From NCBI RefSeq assembly GCF_018991925.1, contig NW_024736071.1, positions 9,257,231-9,321,230 of the forward strand: 64,000 bases of DNA, given 5' to 3'. The notes below the pieces were generated by a model, which worked only from the letters and a program-made list of their open reading frames with translations, was not told the DNA's origin and ran no database searches. This DNA comes from Homarus americanus. Its lineage: Eukaryota > Arthropoda > Malacostraca > Decapoda > Nephropidae. Shown piece by piece: positions 10,600-21,892 of this stretch; the stretch's first letter is position 1, and each line of letters opens with the position of its first letter. The position numbers were made by a program, and so were the translations under genes.

Positions 10600-10825
10600 T
10601 TACAGTGAAGGGCCTGGAGAGAGGTCCGATCACGGCGAAGGCTGGCTGGCGAATGGAGATGGAGTTGGATTATGAATTGGAGTTGAACTCACCTGGGCAG
10701 CCCGCATCCGCTTATATACGGGTCGTCAGAGGCCTAGAGCATTTTGGCAATGTCCAGACGCGGGAGGTCGGCTCGCGACACGCCTGGGGAATTCTAGAAT
10801 GATCTAAGCTTACAATAAGAAGATA
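10600..10825 (-). mobile_element. LTR-like fragment of a gypsy element
   Basis: On the minus strand there is a TATATAAG box (about 10712-10719), and the plus-strand block ctggggaattctagaa resembles ctggggaattcgagaa in the LTR at 3962-4379. It lies on the 3' side of the minus-strand pol relic at 10900-12890 and could be its 3' LTR. The ends are not preserved. Confidence 0.35.
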
Positions 10826-10899
10826 TTGGAAGCGGCTAATGTGTTTAATGGTAGACCCTGCTGCCATATGGCATCACAACAATTGTGACCAAGTCCCAG

Positions 10900-12890
10900 G
10901 TTGCTGATCTGACTTTCTGCCTCATTTACACACAATTGTAGCCCTCAATTGTTTCTCTTACTATTGGCAACAAACATACTGTAGGCTACTGTATATCGTT
11001 TCCCAATTATGTAGTATGTGGCTATTTATTATAGATCCATTGCGGATTGCTGCAACCTGTGGAAGCCAGTCCTCCCACGAACTATGCATTGATTCCACCA
11101 TGTCGGAGAATCTCAAGAACTTTTCTATTCGGCACGCTCGACCAACCCATTTGAAGATGGATGTAGGCGGTTGTGGAAAGTTTGTGTAATATCATATTGT
11201 TGACATATTGCAGCTAAGAGTTGATTCTAAATTCTGCCCCGTTATCCGCTAAGAGTATCACCTAGGTGTAGAAAAGGACAGATTAGATGAGTGACTGATG
11301 CATTATTTCACTAATTGGTGGAATTGTTCTGCAATGGTTCGGGCACCACAAATCAAGAGAAGTGGTCAACGCAGACAAGTATTAATAACTAGAGCCTTGA
11401 TGGTTTTTTTGGTAGCTGCTACAAATCGATCGCAACTGTATCCCATGACGTTCCAGCGTCGGGTATTCCTAAGATTGGAGTGGATCCATCAAGTTGTTCC
11501 TTGTGTTTTGCACAAGATAACCATTTAGCAATGTGATGCTCGATGTGCTCAGTCCCTCATTTCCAATAATATTTTTGTCTAATTTCTGTTAGACATCTGT
11601 CTCGCCCTGGATGCCCATCATGGAAGAGGGTGAGAATGTTTTCTAATGATGTAGGAATAACAATTTGAGAGATTGATTCTTGTTGTGTTTTCACTGAGCG
11701 ATATAGTATGTTGTGCCACAGCTCAAACTGTGAGAGTGGTAGAGGTAACATGGGCAAGTTTACCTCATCTCCCGATTCTAAGGCATTTATAACCTTGGAC
11801 CATAATGGATCCTGTAACTGTTCCGCCCTTAACTGTGACAGGGTGAACGTAGGTAGTGGTGTGACAAGAGCTATGTGTCTAGACAGCGAATCAGCTACCA
11901 CGTTCACACGGCCCGGCAAACACTTGAAGTCGGGTGTGAACTCCTGTATGGTCAGATACCAGCGCGCTAAACGCCCTGAGAAGTTCTTCCCATTAAATAG
12001 TTCTGTCACGGCTACATGATCTGTGTGGACTGTGATCGGATATCCCAAAATGAGATCCCGAAATGCTTAAGAGTATTCACACTACAGCCAATGCTTCTAA
12101 GTAAGTAGCTGAATAACGTGTTTCTGCATCGTTGAAGGTGCGACTGGCGTATCTCTATTACCCGCCCTTTTCCTCGATAATTATATTTAATCAGTTTGCA
12201 CATGAGCACTGCCCCCAAAACTCAGGCAATTCTAGGCATCAGTGCACATGGTAAATGGTTTTGCGTAGTCCGAAAGGCTAACACTGGAGCTTTCTGTTAA
12301 AGTGCTCTTGAGGCATTAAAACTGCCCTCTTTGTTCTTATTCCATGTAAACCTACATCCTTTTGAGGAGTTATGTGAGTGGTGATGTAACTTGGCATTAC
12401 CTTCAAATTTGAAAGAACGGTAGTATCCCCATACAATCCTAGAAACTACGAAGCTGATCTACGTTCTGGGACAAGGGAATTTTCTTCACCGCCCTTACCT
12501 TGCAAACTATTGTGTGTATACCACGTTATCTACTACGTGTCCAAGAAATTGATTCTGGATTTATGAATTGCCATTTGAAAGTTTCACTTTCAATCCAGCT
12601 GATGTAGCTTTGTGAAAACTTCTCGTAGCTTCTTTAGATGGCTTTAAAATCTTTGCTTACTATGATAAGATCATCTAGATTGGCATAGACTGCGTTACCT
12701 ATCATTCCAGCAAACAAGATGTTTATCATTCCTTAGAATGTTAGCGGCGCATTTCTTAGGCCAAATGGCATTCTTAAGAAATCGAGATGTCTCAACGCAG
12801 TTATCTCGCGGGAATCCTCATGTATGGAATTTGCCAGTACCCGCTAAGTAAATCTAACTTAAGTTGAAGACTGCGTTGTCTTTTCCTAGT
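10900..12890 (-). pseudogene. Ty3/gypsy pol relic (RT, RNase H, integrase)
   Basis: From right to left on the minus strand: an RT palm motif read as SGYWQIP-like near 12830, a PFGLRNAP-like stretch near 12760, a degenerate YVDD-type box (YANLDDLII, about 12685), an RNase H end with the VVADSLSRH motif (about 11890), the integrase zinc-binding part (about 11560-11620), and a core with LADNGAEF (about 11240). The stretch 11557-12048 is open for 163 codons. Elsewhere stops and shifts are frequent. The RT is truncated precisely at the left end of the foldback structure (12891). Confidence 0.7.
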
Positions 12891-13395
12891 GTATATTGAA
12901 ATACAGTACCTTTGGTAAATATTTTTAAATAGACTGACAATTATATTCTGTTAATTAGCACTTATATAGATTGTTATTGCACTAGAGATAGTTATTGTAT
13001 GGAGTATTCAGTATTGTTTAATGTTGTATGTTTGCCTTATTTAGTTATTAAAGCAAATTATTATTAGTAGCTTTTTATTAACCCAGTTATAATAGTGATA
13101 GTGCCACTTTTGAGGTAAATTAGCTGAAGATACAGAGCTAGTTATGGCAGTGCATCTTTTAGAAAATAATGCAACAACTTGCAAGAACTCATTTGCTCTC
13201 ACTCTGGATCATATATATTGCTACCACATACAGTATATACCAGTATGTGTAGAGATCTTGTAGTTTTTGCTGTATGGCTCTATATATGCGTATGGGACCG
13301 TTTATCCGGTGTCCTAGTGCCTGAAGGCTCCAGAAAACTGGTTATGTTCCTGGGAAATCAAAATAATTTAAAATGAGCACCAGCGGTAATTCCTT
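12891..13395 (+). repeat. Left inverted end of the foldback structure
   Basis: Unique-looking, AT-rich sequence whose reverse complement is at 26630-27141. Small differences are visible; for example, the right copy has an extra ~18-bp block (gcacactaaagagacagg) absent at left near 12917. It contains no gene. Confidence 0.8.
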
Positions 13396-13415
13396 TTGGA
13401 GAAATATTTCCTAAT

Positions 13416-13516
13416 TTTGTGAAGTATATTATCATAGAAAACGGAAAATTTGTATCACAGAAAATGGAAAATATCTACTTTCTGGGAAAGTTGGTTATCT
13501 ACTTATCATTGAAAAC

Positions 13517-13605
<89 letters not shown>

Positions 13606-16184
13606 GGAAATATCTACTTTCTGGGAAAGTTGGTTATCTACTTTCCCGAAAAGTAGATTATCTACTTTTCGGGAAAGTAGATTATTGACTTTTTAGAGAA
13701 GTAGATTATCGACTTTTGGGGAAATATTACGTAATTTTGCGCTAGATTATCATAGAAACGGGAAATTTGTATCACAGAAAATGGGAAATATCTACTTTCT
13801 GGGAGTTGTTATTCACTTTCCCCGAAAAGTAGATTATCTATTTTTCGGGGAAGTAGACATCGACTTTTCGGGGAAGTAGGTAATCGACTTTGGGAAAATA
13901 TTAACAATATTGTGAAATAGGATTATCATAGAAAACGGGAAATTTGTATCACAGAAAATGGGAAATATCTACTTCTTGGGAAAGTTGGTTATCTACTTCT
14001 ATCGTAGAAAATGAAATTTATATCATAGAAAATTGAAATATCTACTTTCCGGGAAGATGATTATTTATTTTCCTGAAAAGTAGATTTCACTTACTTTTCG
14101 GGAAGTAGATTATCGACTTTTCGTGAAGTAGGTTGACGACTTTTGGGAAATATTACCCAATTTTCGGAAGTAGATTATCATAGAAAACGGGAAATTTGTA
14201 TCACAGAAAATGGGAAATATCTACTTTCTGGGAAAGTTGGTTATCTACTTTCCCGAAAAGTAGATTATCTACTTCTCGGGAAAGTAGATTATCTACTTTT
14301 CGGGGTAGTAGGTTATCGACTTCGGGAAATATTACCTAATTTTCCGATGTAGATTATCATAGAAAACGGGAAATTTGTATCATTGAAAATGGGAAATATC
14401 TACTTTCTGGGAAGGTTGGTTATCTACTTATCATAGAAAATGGGAAATTTGTATCATAGAAAATGGGAAATATATACTTTCTGGGAAAGTTGGTTATCTA
14501 CTTATCATAGAAAATGGGAAATTTATATCATAGAAAATGGGAAATATCTACTTCCGGAAGTTGGTTATCTATTTTCCCAAAAAGTAGATTATCTACTTTT
14601 CGGGAAAGTAGATTACTGACTTTCGCATAGATTATCGACTTGGGAAATATTACCAAATTTTGTGAAGTAGATTATCATAGGAAACGGAAATTTATACTTC
14701 AGAAAAATTGGAAATATCTACTTCCAGGAAAAGAATATTTACTTTTCCCGAAAAGTAGATTATCTACTTTCGGGAAAGTAGATTATCGACTTTTCGGGGA
14801 AGTAGGTTATCGACTTTGGGAAAATATTAATTAATATTGTGAAATAGATTATCATATAGAAAACGAAATTTGTATCACAGAAAAATGGGAAATATCTACT
14901 TTCTCTGAAAGTTGGTTATCTACTTCTATCGCAGAAAATGGGAAATTTATATCATAGAAAATTGGAAATATCTACTTTCCGAAAGTTGGTTATCTACTTT
15001 CCCGAAAGTAGATTATCTACTTTTCGGGAAAGTAGATTATCGAATTTTTTGGGAAGTAGGTTATCGACTTTTGGGAAATATTGCCTTACCCCTTCCATAC
15101 AGATTATCATAGAAAACGGAAATTTGTATCACAGAAAAATGAAACACTACTCTCTGGGAAAGTTGGTTATCTACTTAATACAGAAAATGGGAAATTTGTA
15201 TCATGAAAATGGGAAATATCTACTTTCCAGAAGTTGGTTATCTACTTTCCCAAAAGTAGATTATCTACTTTTCGGGAAAGTAAATTATCGACTTTTCGAG
15301 GAAGTAGATTATCGGACTTTTTGTATTACCAAATTTTTGAAGTAGATTATCATAGAAAACGGAAATTTGTATCACAGAAAATTGGAAAATATCTACTTTC
15401 TGGGAAAGTTGGTTATCTACTCTATCATAGAAAATGGGAAATTTGTATCATAGAAAATGGGAAATATCTACTTATGTTGGAGTTATCTATTTTCCCCAAA
15501 AGTAGATTATCTACTTTTCGGGAAAGTAAATTATCGACTTTTCGAGGAAGTAGATTATCGACTTTTAAAATATTACCAAATTTTTGAAGTAGATTATCAT
15601 AGAAAACGGGAAATTTGTATCACAGAAAAATTGGAAATACCATCTAATTTCTGGGAAAGTTGGTTATCTACTATCATAGAAAATGGAAATTTGTATCATA
15701 GAAAATGGGAAATATCTACTTTCCAGTTGGTTATCTATTTCTCCCAAAAAGTAGATTATCTACTTCGGGAAAGTAAATTATCGACTTTTCGAGGAAGTAG
15801 ATTATCGACTTTTTGGGAAATATTACTAAATTTTTGAAGTAGATTATCATAGAAAACGGAAATTTTACATCACAGTAAATTGGAAATACTCTAATTTCTG
15901 GAAAGTTGTTATCTACTTATCATAGAAAAATGGGAAATTTGTATCATAGAAAATGGGGAAAATATCTACTTTCCAGGAAAGTTGGTTATCTACTTTCCCC
16001 GAAAGTAGATTATCTACTTTTCGGGAAAAGTAGATATCGACTTTTGGGAAATATTACCTAATTTTCCGGAAGTAGATTACCATAGAAAATGGAAAATTGT
16101 ATCACAGAAAATGGAATATTTACTTTCCCTGTAAATTGATTATCTACTTTCGAGAAAGTAGATTAGCGACTCTTTTTGGGAAGT
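13416..16184 (+). repeat. Satellite array, left arm (first part)
   Basis: Irregular units of about 200-260 bp are built from short motifs: gtagattatc, tatctacttt, gggaaagttggttatc, atagaaaacgggaaatttgtatc. The basic block AAAAGTAGAT n ATCTACTTTT is itself an inverted repeat. An (AT)n run (about 13521-13599) interrupts the array. Several apparent ORFs (repeating K-V-D-Y-L-L-F-G) only reflect the absence of stops in the repeat. Confidence 0.85.
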
Positions 16185-16679
16185 TGTAGGAATCTTTCGT
16201 GGTATACTGCTGTCTAGCACTCAGGATGGGATGGAAACTCTAAGGTGGTTTTCTTGTATAATATAAGTTATATGATAGACAGTCTGGTGCTGAGGTGCCG
16301 TGTGTGGTGAGTGGAGCTGCTCAGTAGAGACGTTCGGTGAGTAGTGCGCGAAGGAGGTAGATGTGCAGGAGCTTCGTTAGAGAAGATGTTGCCTGTTGCT
16401 GGCCTCCCGGTTGAATGAAAGCTGGACAGCGTGGAGCTTGCTGGAGGAGGTGTTGCTTGTTCAGAAGATGGGCAGAATGAATCTCAATGGAGAGACAGAG
16501 CTTATATACCCAGCAGCCGTGAGTCCTTTATGAGTCATGTTGGGAAACTCGAGAAAGCCGCCGGTCTTTTGGTTCCGTTGCTAGAAGGTGGTAACATTCC
16601 GGTGACGCCGCTCGCTTGGTTGCTAGATACTGTCGCATTGGAATGCGGATACGCAGTTGTAGGGGAGAAGTCTACTACA
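16185..16679 (-). mobile_element. 3' LTR of the gypsy element
   Basis: A 495-bp copy bounded by TGTAGGAATC and TCTACTACA. The minus-strand TATATAAG at 16501-16508 is the likely promoter TATA box. It differs from the 5' LTR by scattered substitutions and small indels. Confidence 0.85.
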
Positions 16680-17099
16680 CATCTTCCCTCCCGGCGCGGC
16701 GGGAGGTTGGAGCGCTGTCCGGGTTGTGTCCCACACATAACACATACCGGCAGGTGTATGTACGACTGACCGCTACGTGTGTAACAACTCCGTCTAGTGA
16801 CACAAAACCTGTGGGAGAATTAGAGGAGAAAAGAGGGTTTGGGATTAGAGGAGGTTGCATGCCAATGGTTGTTGTGCTCCTGCTGCCGCAGGCTGCACAG
16901 AGGAGGGTCCATGGCAGGAGCAGGTTCTATGATAGAAGGGAGGTCTATTACAGGTTCAGGTTCTATGACAGGAGGAGTGGGTCTTGACAGGAGCAGGTTG
17001 TACATGAGGGTGAAAAGAGGGTGCCCAGAAATGTCGCGGGCGTGGTGTTGCTGCCGGTGGTAACTGCGGTAGACTGGTGCAGGCGTAGTTTGTTGATGG

Positions 17100-18119
17100 G
17101 TGCTGCTGGGCTGGGGGGCCCGACGGGTAAGGCGGCTGGTTTGACTCGGTCTATGCTGACGGTGTCATGTCTGCCATTCCGATAATTGTCAGGAACTCGC
17201 CGAACGGGCAACCACCTGGAAGGGTCCAATGTAGGGGCGTTGTAATGGCCGCGTGAGCATCATGCCTGACGAAAACATACTCGGCTGTGAGTAGTGCAGG
17301 AGGGATGTGTTCAGGCGCCGAGTAGCTGGCGTGGAGCAGTAGCCTGAATGCAGAAACTGCTTGTCGTAGCTGGAGCAAGTCGTGACGAACGGCTGGAGTG
17401 GTTTGGTTGGGATCAGGAGGAAGTGAGAAATCCCTGCAGCTGAAGGCCTGCCGAGTGTCAGATCTACGCTACAGTCCATATCCTCCTTGTGTGACGCACG
17501 ATGAGGAGTTACTCAAGGAAGCGCATCAGTCCAGCTGTAAGGGTCGTGCTGTGCCTTGAGTGCGTCCTTCAGCTGCCGGTGAAAACGGGCTCTACCACAT
17601 GCCGTTGGCTTCTGAGGGTGGTATGCTGTAGTGCGTTGTCTAGACGCGTCGGTGAACTGTAGGAGGTTGTTGCCAGAGTTGTGACTCAAACTGGACTCCT
17701 CGGTCAGTGATTACTGTTGCGGGGGGGCCAAAGCGGGAAACCCAACCGGACATGAAGGCGCGGACAGTAGTTTCTGCTGTAGCATTGGGCATGGGAATTG
17801 CTTCTGTCCACCTGGTGAAACGGTCGATGCAGGTGAAGATGTAGGTGCTACCGTAGGATGATGGAAGAGGTCCCACGATGTCGAGGTGTACTACTTGAAA
17901 ACGTCCTTTGGGAATAGGGAAGGTTTGTAAGGGGGCCCGTATGTGACGATGTATTTTGGAGGACTGGCAGGCCAGGCACTGGGCAGCCCATTTCTTAGTA
18001 TCAGACTTGATGCCGGGCCAGACGACACGTTGCGTGAGGAGGCGCTGGGAGGCCCGCACACCCGGGTGGCTGAGACCATGGATGCGGTCGAAAACAGCGC
18101 GGCGGTGGACGTGAGGCAC
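17100..18119 (-). pseudogene. Gypsy integrase, frameshifted
   Basis: The open part 18119-17640 shows the zinc-binding H-H-C-C arrangement (IHGLSHPG...CLACQ), the first catalytic Asp (HLDIVGPL) and the second (VITDRGVQFES). After a shift, the AYHPQ region and the C-terminal part continue in other frames to about 17100. Integrase inserts the element's cDNA into host DNA. The breaks prevent a complete enzyme. Confidence 0.7.
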
Positions 18120-18152
18120 GAACGGTCTAGGCTGTCCACAGGATACGTCGCA

Positions 18153-19202
18153 CTACAATTTTATCTTTGTGCCAGGAACAGGGAGTTCTTGGAGTATGAG
18201 GCCTGAGGGGGATGTCTTGTATGCTGCCAGGTCTTCGTCTTTCTCTTGAGCCGCGGCTAGCTGCCCATAATCAATGGGTGGAGATGAGGGAAGAATGGTG
18301 GATATACAACGAGAGAGGGCGTCGGCGATCTCGTTGTGGCTGCCTTTAATGTGTTTGACGTCGCTGAAGAACTCCGAGATGTAAGTCAAGTGGCGCAGGA
18401 CACGAGGTGTATGTGACTGGGAAGCTGAAGCGAAGGCGTGGACGAGGGGCTTGTGATCAGTGAAGATGGTGAACTGACGGGCCTCGAGGAAGTGCTGGAA
18501 ATGTTTGACAGCCAGGTATATGGCCAGGAGTTCTCGATCAAAAGCGCTGTACTTGAGGTGTGGTGGTTGAAGCCGTTGTGAGAAGAAAGCAACGGGCATG
18601 AAAATTCCGTTGATCTCCTGCTGTAAGACGGCGCCCACTGCAGTAGAAGAAGCGTCTGTTGTGAGAGTGGTCCGGGCGTTAGGTGCGGGGTGGGCCAGGA
18701 GGGTGAGGCGTGTAATGTGCTGTTTGATAGTGGTGAATGCCGTAGTAGCCTCTTGAGTCCACATGAGAGACTTGTGAGACTTCTTTGGGCGTCCCTTGAG
18801 AAGGTCGTGTAGGGGGGCTAGGACGGTGGCAGCTTTGTCAATGAAGCGGTGGTAGTAGTTGACTAAACCCAGGAATTCTCGGAGTTTCTTCGCCGTTTCA
18901 GGTTTGGGGAACTCCCTAATCGCGGTTATCTTCTGTGATAGGGGTTGTATGCCATTGGGCGAGACTCTGTGACCGAGGAAATCGATGGCCGAGGTTCCAA
19001 AGACGCACTTAGCAGGATGAACTTTCATGTTGTTGTTCTGCAGGCGTTGGAGAAGGAGTTGTAGGTGGTGGCGGTGCTCGGCAGGCGTCGAAGATGCGAT
19101 GAGGATGTCGTCAATGTAGACGGTGACAAAATCGAGGTCGCGAAGCATATGGTCCATGAACCTCTGGAAAGTCTGTGCTGCATTGCTTAAGCCAAAACTC
19201 AT
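18153..19202 (-). CDS. Gypsy reverse transcriptase C-part and RNase H (pol fragment)
   Basis: A 349-residue open frame. It begins with the FGLSNAAQTFQRFMD block, then the catalytic YIDD box (residues about 29-32) and FLGHRVSPNGI. The RNase H follows, with LTTDASSTAVGAVL, the Glu in FDRELLAIY, the TDHKPL Asp and the IADALSR end. These are the key residues for DNA synthesis and RNA removal, and they look intact here. The N-terminal fingers of RT are in the neighbouring frame (19199-20125), so the protein is split by a frameshift at about 19200-19265. Confidence 0.75.
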   Translation of the reverse strand: MSFGLSNAAQTFQRFMDHMLRDLDFVTVYIDDILIASSTPAEHRHHLQLLLQRLQNNNMKVHPAKCVFGTSAIDFLGHRVSPNGIQPLSQKITAIREFPKPETAKKLREFLGLVNYYHRFIDKAATVLAPLHDLLKGRPKKSHKSLMWTQEATTAFTTIKQHITRLTLLAHPAPNARTTLTTDASSTAVGAVLQQEINGIFMPVAFFSQRLQPPHLKYSAFDRELLAIYLAVKHFQHFLEARQFTIFTDHKPLVHAFASASQSHTPRVLRHLTYISEFFSDVKHIKGSHNEIADALSRCISTILPSSPPIDYGQLAAAQEKDEDLAAYKTSPSGLILQELPVPGTKIKL

Positions 19203-20125
19203 GAAAGTGTACTCGAAGAGTCCAAACGGAGTGGTGATGGCTGTCTTCTGGGTATCTGCGGTGCTACTGGGATCTGGTGGAAGGCACGCTCCAAGTCGAT
19301 CTTCGAGAAGATAGTCTTGCCATGAAGTTTGTGGTGAAAGTCCTGGACATGCGGAATAGGGTACCTGTCAGGTTTGGTGACGAGATTCAGGGCTCTGTAG
19401 TCGCCACACACCCTCCACTCGCCGGGTGTTTGCTTAGGAACCATGTGAAGAGGCGATGCCCAGGGACTCCTTGAAGGGCGAATGATGCCGTCTTGCAGTA
19501 GTTTGTTGAATTCTACTTTGGCTGTGTTCAGGAGCTCAGGGCGCAGGCGGCGAGGGCGTGAAAAGACTGGTGGTCCTTTGGTTTCGATGTGGTGGAAAAT
19601 TCCCGATGTAGGTGGTGGGGGTAGGGAGACTCGGGGTGAGAAAAGCTCCTTGAATTCGTCGAGCAGGGAGGAGAACTCGTTGGAAGGCGCAAGACAGGTG
19701 ATAGTGTCGGTGTGTCTGGCACGAGAACCCTGGATCTTGCGTGCTGTAGGCTCATGGATGAGGCATAGATGACTTGGTTTGACGCCGAGCTTGTGGAAGG
19801 TAAGGAAGTCGAAACCAAGGATGGGTTGAGACACGTCTGCTATCACGAATAACCAACGCAGAGTCTTGGGCAGACCGAGGTCTAAGGCGAGGGTGCGTAC
19901 GCCGTAGGAGGCGATGGAGGTACCGTTGGCAGCGAACAGGTCATACGAGGGTTGCTTTGACTTGTCTCGTAGTGAGGGAGGGATGAGGCTGACCGGTGAA
20001 CCTGTGTCGATGAGGAACTTCTTGCCGAAGGTGTGGTCGGTGACGCGCAGTAATGAGACGCCTGGAGGGACGGAGGCTGAGGCGTCTACCAGCCTCCTGT
20101 GTTGCCGTTTCCCGAATAGGTGCAA
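19199..20125 (-). CDS. Gypsy protease and RT N-part (pol fragment)
   Basis: A 308-residue open frame. The aspartic protease active site appears as LIDTGSPVS (residues about 38-46), with the second signature ILGFDFL about 65 residues later. The RT fingers and palm follow (SPWASPLHMVPK, WRVCGDYRALN, FSKIDLERAFHQIPV) before the frame is lost in a shift near 19265. The protease cuts the gag-pol polyprotein. It lies directly after the gag zinc-knuckle frame. Confidence 0.75.
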   Translation of the reverse strand: MHLFGKRQHRRLVDASASVPPGVSLLRVTDHTFGKKFLIDTGSPVSLIPPSLRDKSKQPSYDLFAANGTSIASYGVRTLALDLGLPKTLRWLFVIADVSQPILGFDFLTFHKLGVKPSHLCLIHEPTARKIQGSRARHTDTITCLAPSNEFSSLLDEFKELFSPRVSLPPPPTSGIFHHIETKGPPVFSRPRRLRPELLNTAKVEFNKLLQDGIIRPSRSPWASPLHMVPKQTPGEWRVCGDYRALNLVTKPDRYPIPHVQDFHHKLHGKTIFSKIDLERAFHQIPVAPQIPRRQPSPLRLDSSSTLS

Positions 20126-20319
20126 TAGGGCTCACAGTTTCGAGCATTGCGGCCGAAAGTCTGGTGATACCAGCAGAGGGTAAATTTGTTGTGCTGGGGG
20201 TTGGCTGCTGTGTGTCGGAACTTGTAGGGCGTGGTGTGTGAGTCAGGAACTGGCGCAGCAGCAGGTATGGAGGAGCAGAACTGCTCAATGGTGTCCATCC
20301 TGCGGTTCAAAATTTGCAA
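20086..20319 (-). CDS. Gypsy gag zinc-knuckle region
   Basis: A short frame with C-x2-H-x10-C-x3-C (CWYHQTFGRNARNCEPYC). This is the CHCC-type knuckle known from the CsRn1 clade, rather than the usual CCHC. It is separated from the N-terminal gag frame (20373-20936) by a frameshift or stop, and likely formed one gag protein in the active ancestor. It would bind element RNA. Confidence 0.65.
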   Translation of the reverse strand: MQILNRRMDTIEQFCSSIPAAAPVPDSHTTPYKFRHTAANPQHNKFTLCWYHQTFGRNARNCEPYCTYSGNGNTGGW

Positions 20320-20372
20320 CAGGTCCTTGATGTCTTGTGAGGTATTGCTCGGCTGAGGGGTGTTGACCCGGC

Positions 20373-20936
20373 TTACAAGTTCGATGGTAGGTACTGGTGT
20401 GACCGTGGCGGCAAGGGGTGCAGCAGCGCACTCGTTAAAATTCTATCTGCCGCGGTTGCATATAGTTCTGGTGTCGTAGAGTAATCTACTGCGGACAGGA
20501 TGTTGCGTACTTCTGTGGGTAGCTTTTGTGCGTGAAGCTGGCGCAGGATAGAGTCGGGGAGTCTGTCTGTGTGACGGGAGTTCAGCCGACACATCTCCTC
20601 CCAGAGACGTCCCGGGGTTGAGTTCCCGAGGGAGATAGAGGATAGATCTTGCAGGAGATTGGGGCTGGTCTGTTGATAACACGTCTTCAAGGCAGCCCGC
20701 AGGGTAGCGAATTTGTTGTCATCTGGAGGGTTGGAAATGGTTTGTGAGACCCGCGTGGCCACTTCCGTGGGCAAGGCACAGAGCAGGGCGCCATACTTTT
20801 GCTCGTCGGTCGCTCGTGAGCCGGCGAGGGCTGCTTCCACATGGTCTAGCCAGTCCTCGACTTTGTGGTTGAAAGTCAGCAGAGAGATCCGTCCGTCCTC
20901 CATCCTGTGTGAGTGCTTATCTCCGGGAGTCACCAT
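20373..20936 (-). CDS. Gypsy gag, N-terminal part
   Basis: A 187-residue open frame with a capsid-like pattern (FNHKVEDWLDHVEAAL, then KYGALLCALP) as in gypsy gag. The start codon is only 2 bp inside the 5' LTR edge (20938), so the ATG overlaps the presumed tRNA primer site (AATGGTGACTCCC on the minus strand). The whole 5' untranslated leader would therefore lie in the LTR. Confidence 0.65.
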   Translation of the reverse strand: MVTPGDKHSHRMEDGRISLLTFNHKVEDWLDHVEAALAGSRATDEQKYGALLCALPTEVATRVSQTISNPPDDNKFATLRAALKTCYQQTSPNLLQDLSSISLGNSTPGRLWEEMCRLNSRHTDRLPDSILRQLHAQKLPTEVRNILSAVDYSTTPELYATAADRILTSALLHPLPPRSHQYLPSNL

Positions 20937-20937
20937 T

Positions 20938-21427
20938 TGTAGGAATTCGTGGTATAATGTTGTCTAGCACTCAGGATGGATGGAAACTCTAAGGTGGTTT
21001 TCTTGTATAATATAAGTTATATGATAGACAGTCTGGTGCTGGAGGTGCCGTGTGGTGAGGAGCTGCTCAGTAGAGACGTTCGGTGAGTAGCGTGTTGAAG
21101 GAGGAAGATGTGCAGGAGCTTCGTTAGAGAAGATGTTGCCTGTTGCTGGCCTCCTGGTTGAATGAAAGCTGGACAGCGTGGAGCTTGCTGGAGGAAGTGT
21201 TGCGTGTTCAGGAAGATGGGCAGAATGAATCTCAATGAAGAGACAGAGCTTATATGCCCAGCAGCCGTGAGTCCTCTGTGAGTCATGTTGGGAAAACCCG
21301 AGAAAGTCGCCGGTCTTTGGTTCCGTTGCTAGGGAAGGGGGTAACATCTGGTGACGCCGCTCGCTTGGTTGCTACGATACTGTGGCATTGGAATGCGGAT
21401 GCAGTTGTAGGGGAGAAGTCCACTACA
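20938..21427 (-). mobile_element. 5' LTR of the gypsy element
   Basis: A 490-bp LTR from TGTAGGAATT to GTCCACTACA, followed by the target duplication AAGT. The minus-strand TATA-like box CATATAAG (about 21250-21257) corresponds to TATATAAG in the other LTR. Confidence 0.85.
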
Positions 21428-21892
21428 AAGTATTTTATCGACTTTTGGGGACATATTACCTAATTTTGCGAAGTAGATTATCATAGAAAATGGGAAATTT
21501 GTATCACAGAAAATGGGAAATATCTACTTTCTCGAAAAGTTGATTATCTACTTTAAGGGAAAGTAGATTATCGACTTTTCGGGGAAGTAGGTTATCGACT
21601 TTTGGGAAAATATTAATTAATATTGTGAAATAGATTATCACAGAAAACGGGAAATTTGTATCACAGGAAATGGGAAATATCTACTTTCTGGGAAAGTTGG
21701 TTACCTACTTATCATAGAAAATGGGAAATTCATATAATAAAAAATAGGAAATATCTACTTTCCGGGAAAGGTGGTTATCTACTTTCCTGAGAAGTAGATT
21801 ATCTACCTTTCGGGAAAGTAGATTATTGACTTTTCGGAGAAGTAGATTAATTATTGACTTTTTGGGAAATATTACCTAATTTTTTTAAGTAG
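21428..21892 (+). repeat. Satellite array, left arm (second part)
   Basis: Plus-oriented satellite units resume after the gypsy insertion (tatcataga...ggaaatttgtatcacag) and run up to the symmetry axis at about 21893. Confidence 0.8.

Larger units (their letters stand above)
16185..21427 (-). mobile_element. Full-length CsRn1-like Ty3/gypsy retrotransposon
   Basis: Two direct ~490-bp LTRs (16185-16679 and 20938-21427, both TG...CA) enclose 4.26 kb with gag, protease, RT, RNase H and integrase in that order on the minus strand. The 4-bp target duplication AAGT is present at 16181-16184 and 21428-21431. A purine tract (minus strand GGGAGGGAAGATG) adjoins the 3' LTR. A primer site starting TGGTGAC, which matches the 3' end of tRNA-Trp, adjoins the 5' LTR. 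The CHCC-type zinc motif in gag and the tRNA-Trp primer are typical of the CsRn1 clade. It sits inside the satellite array, so it is younger. Frameshifts in pol make it defective. Confidence 0.85.

Noticed and set aside
16431..17378. Several plus- and minus-strand frames across the gypsy LTR and 3' region
   Set aside because: They overlap the LTR and the decayed integrase end and have no known motif.
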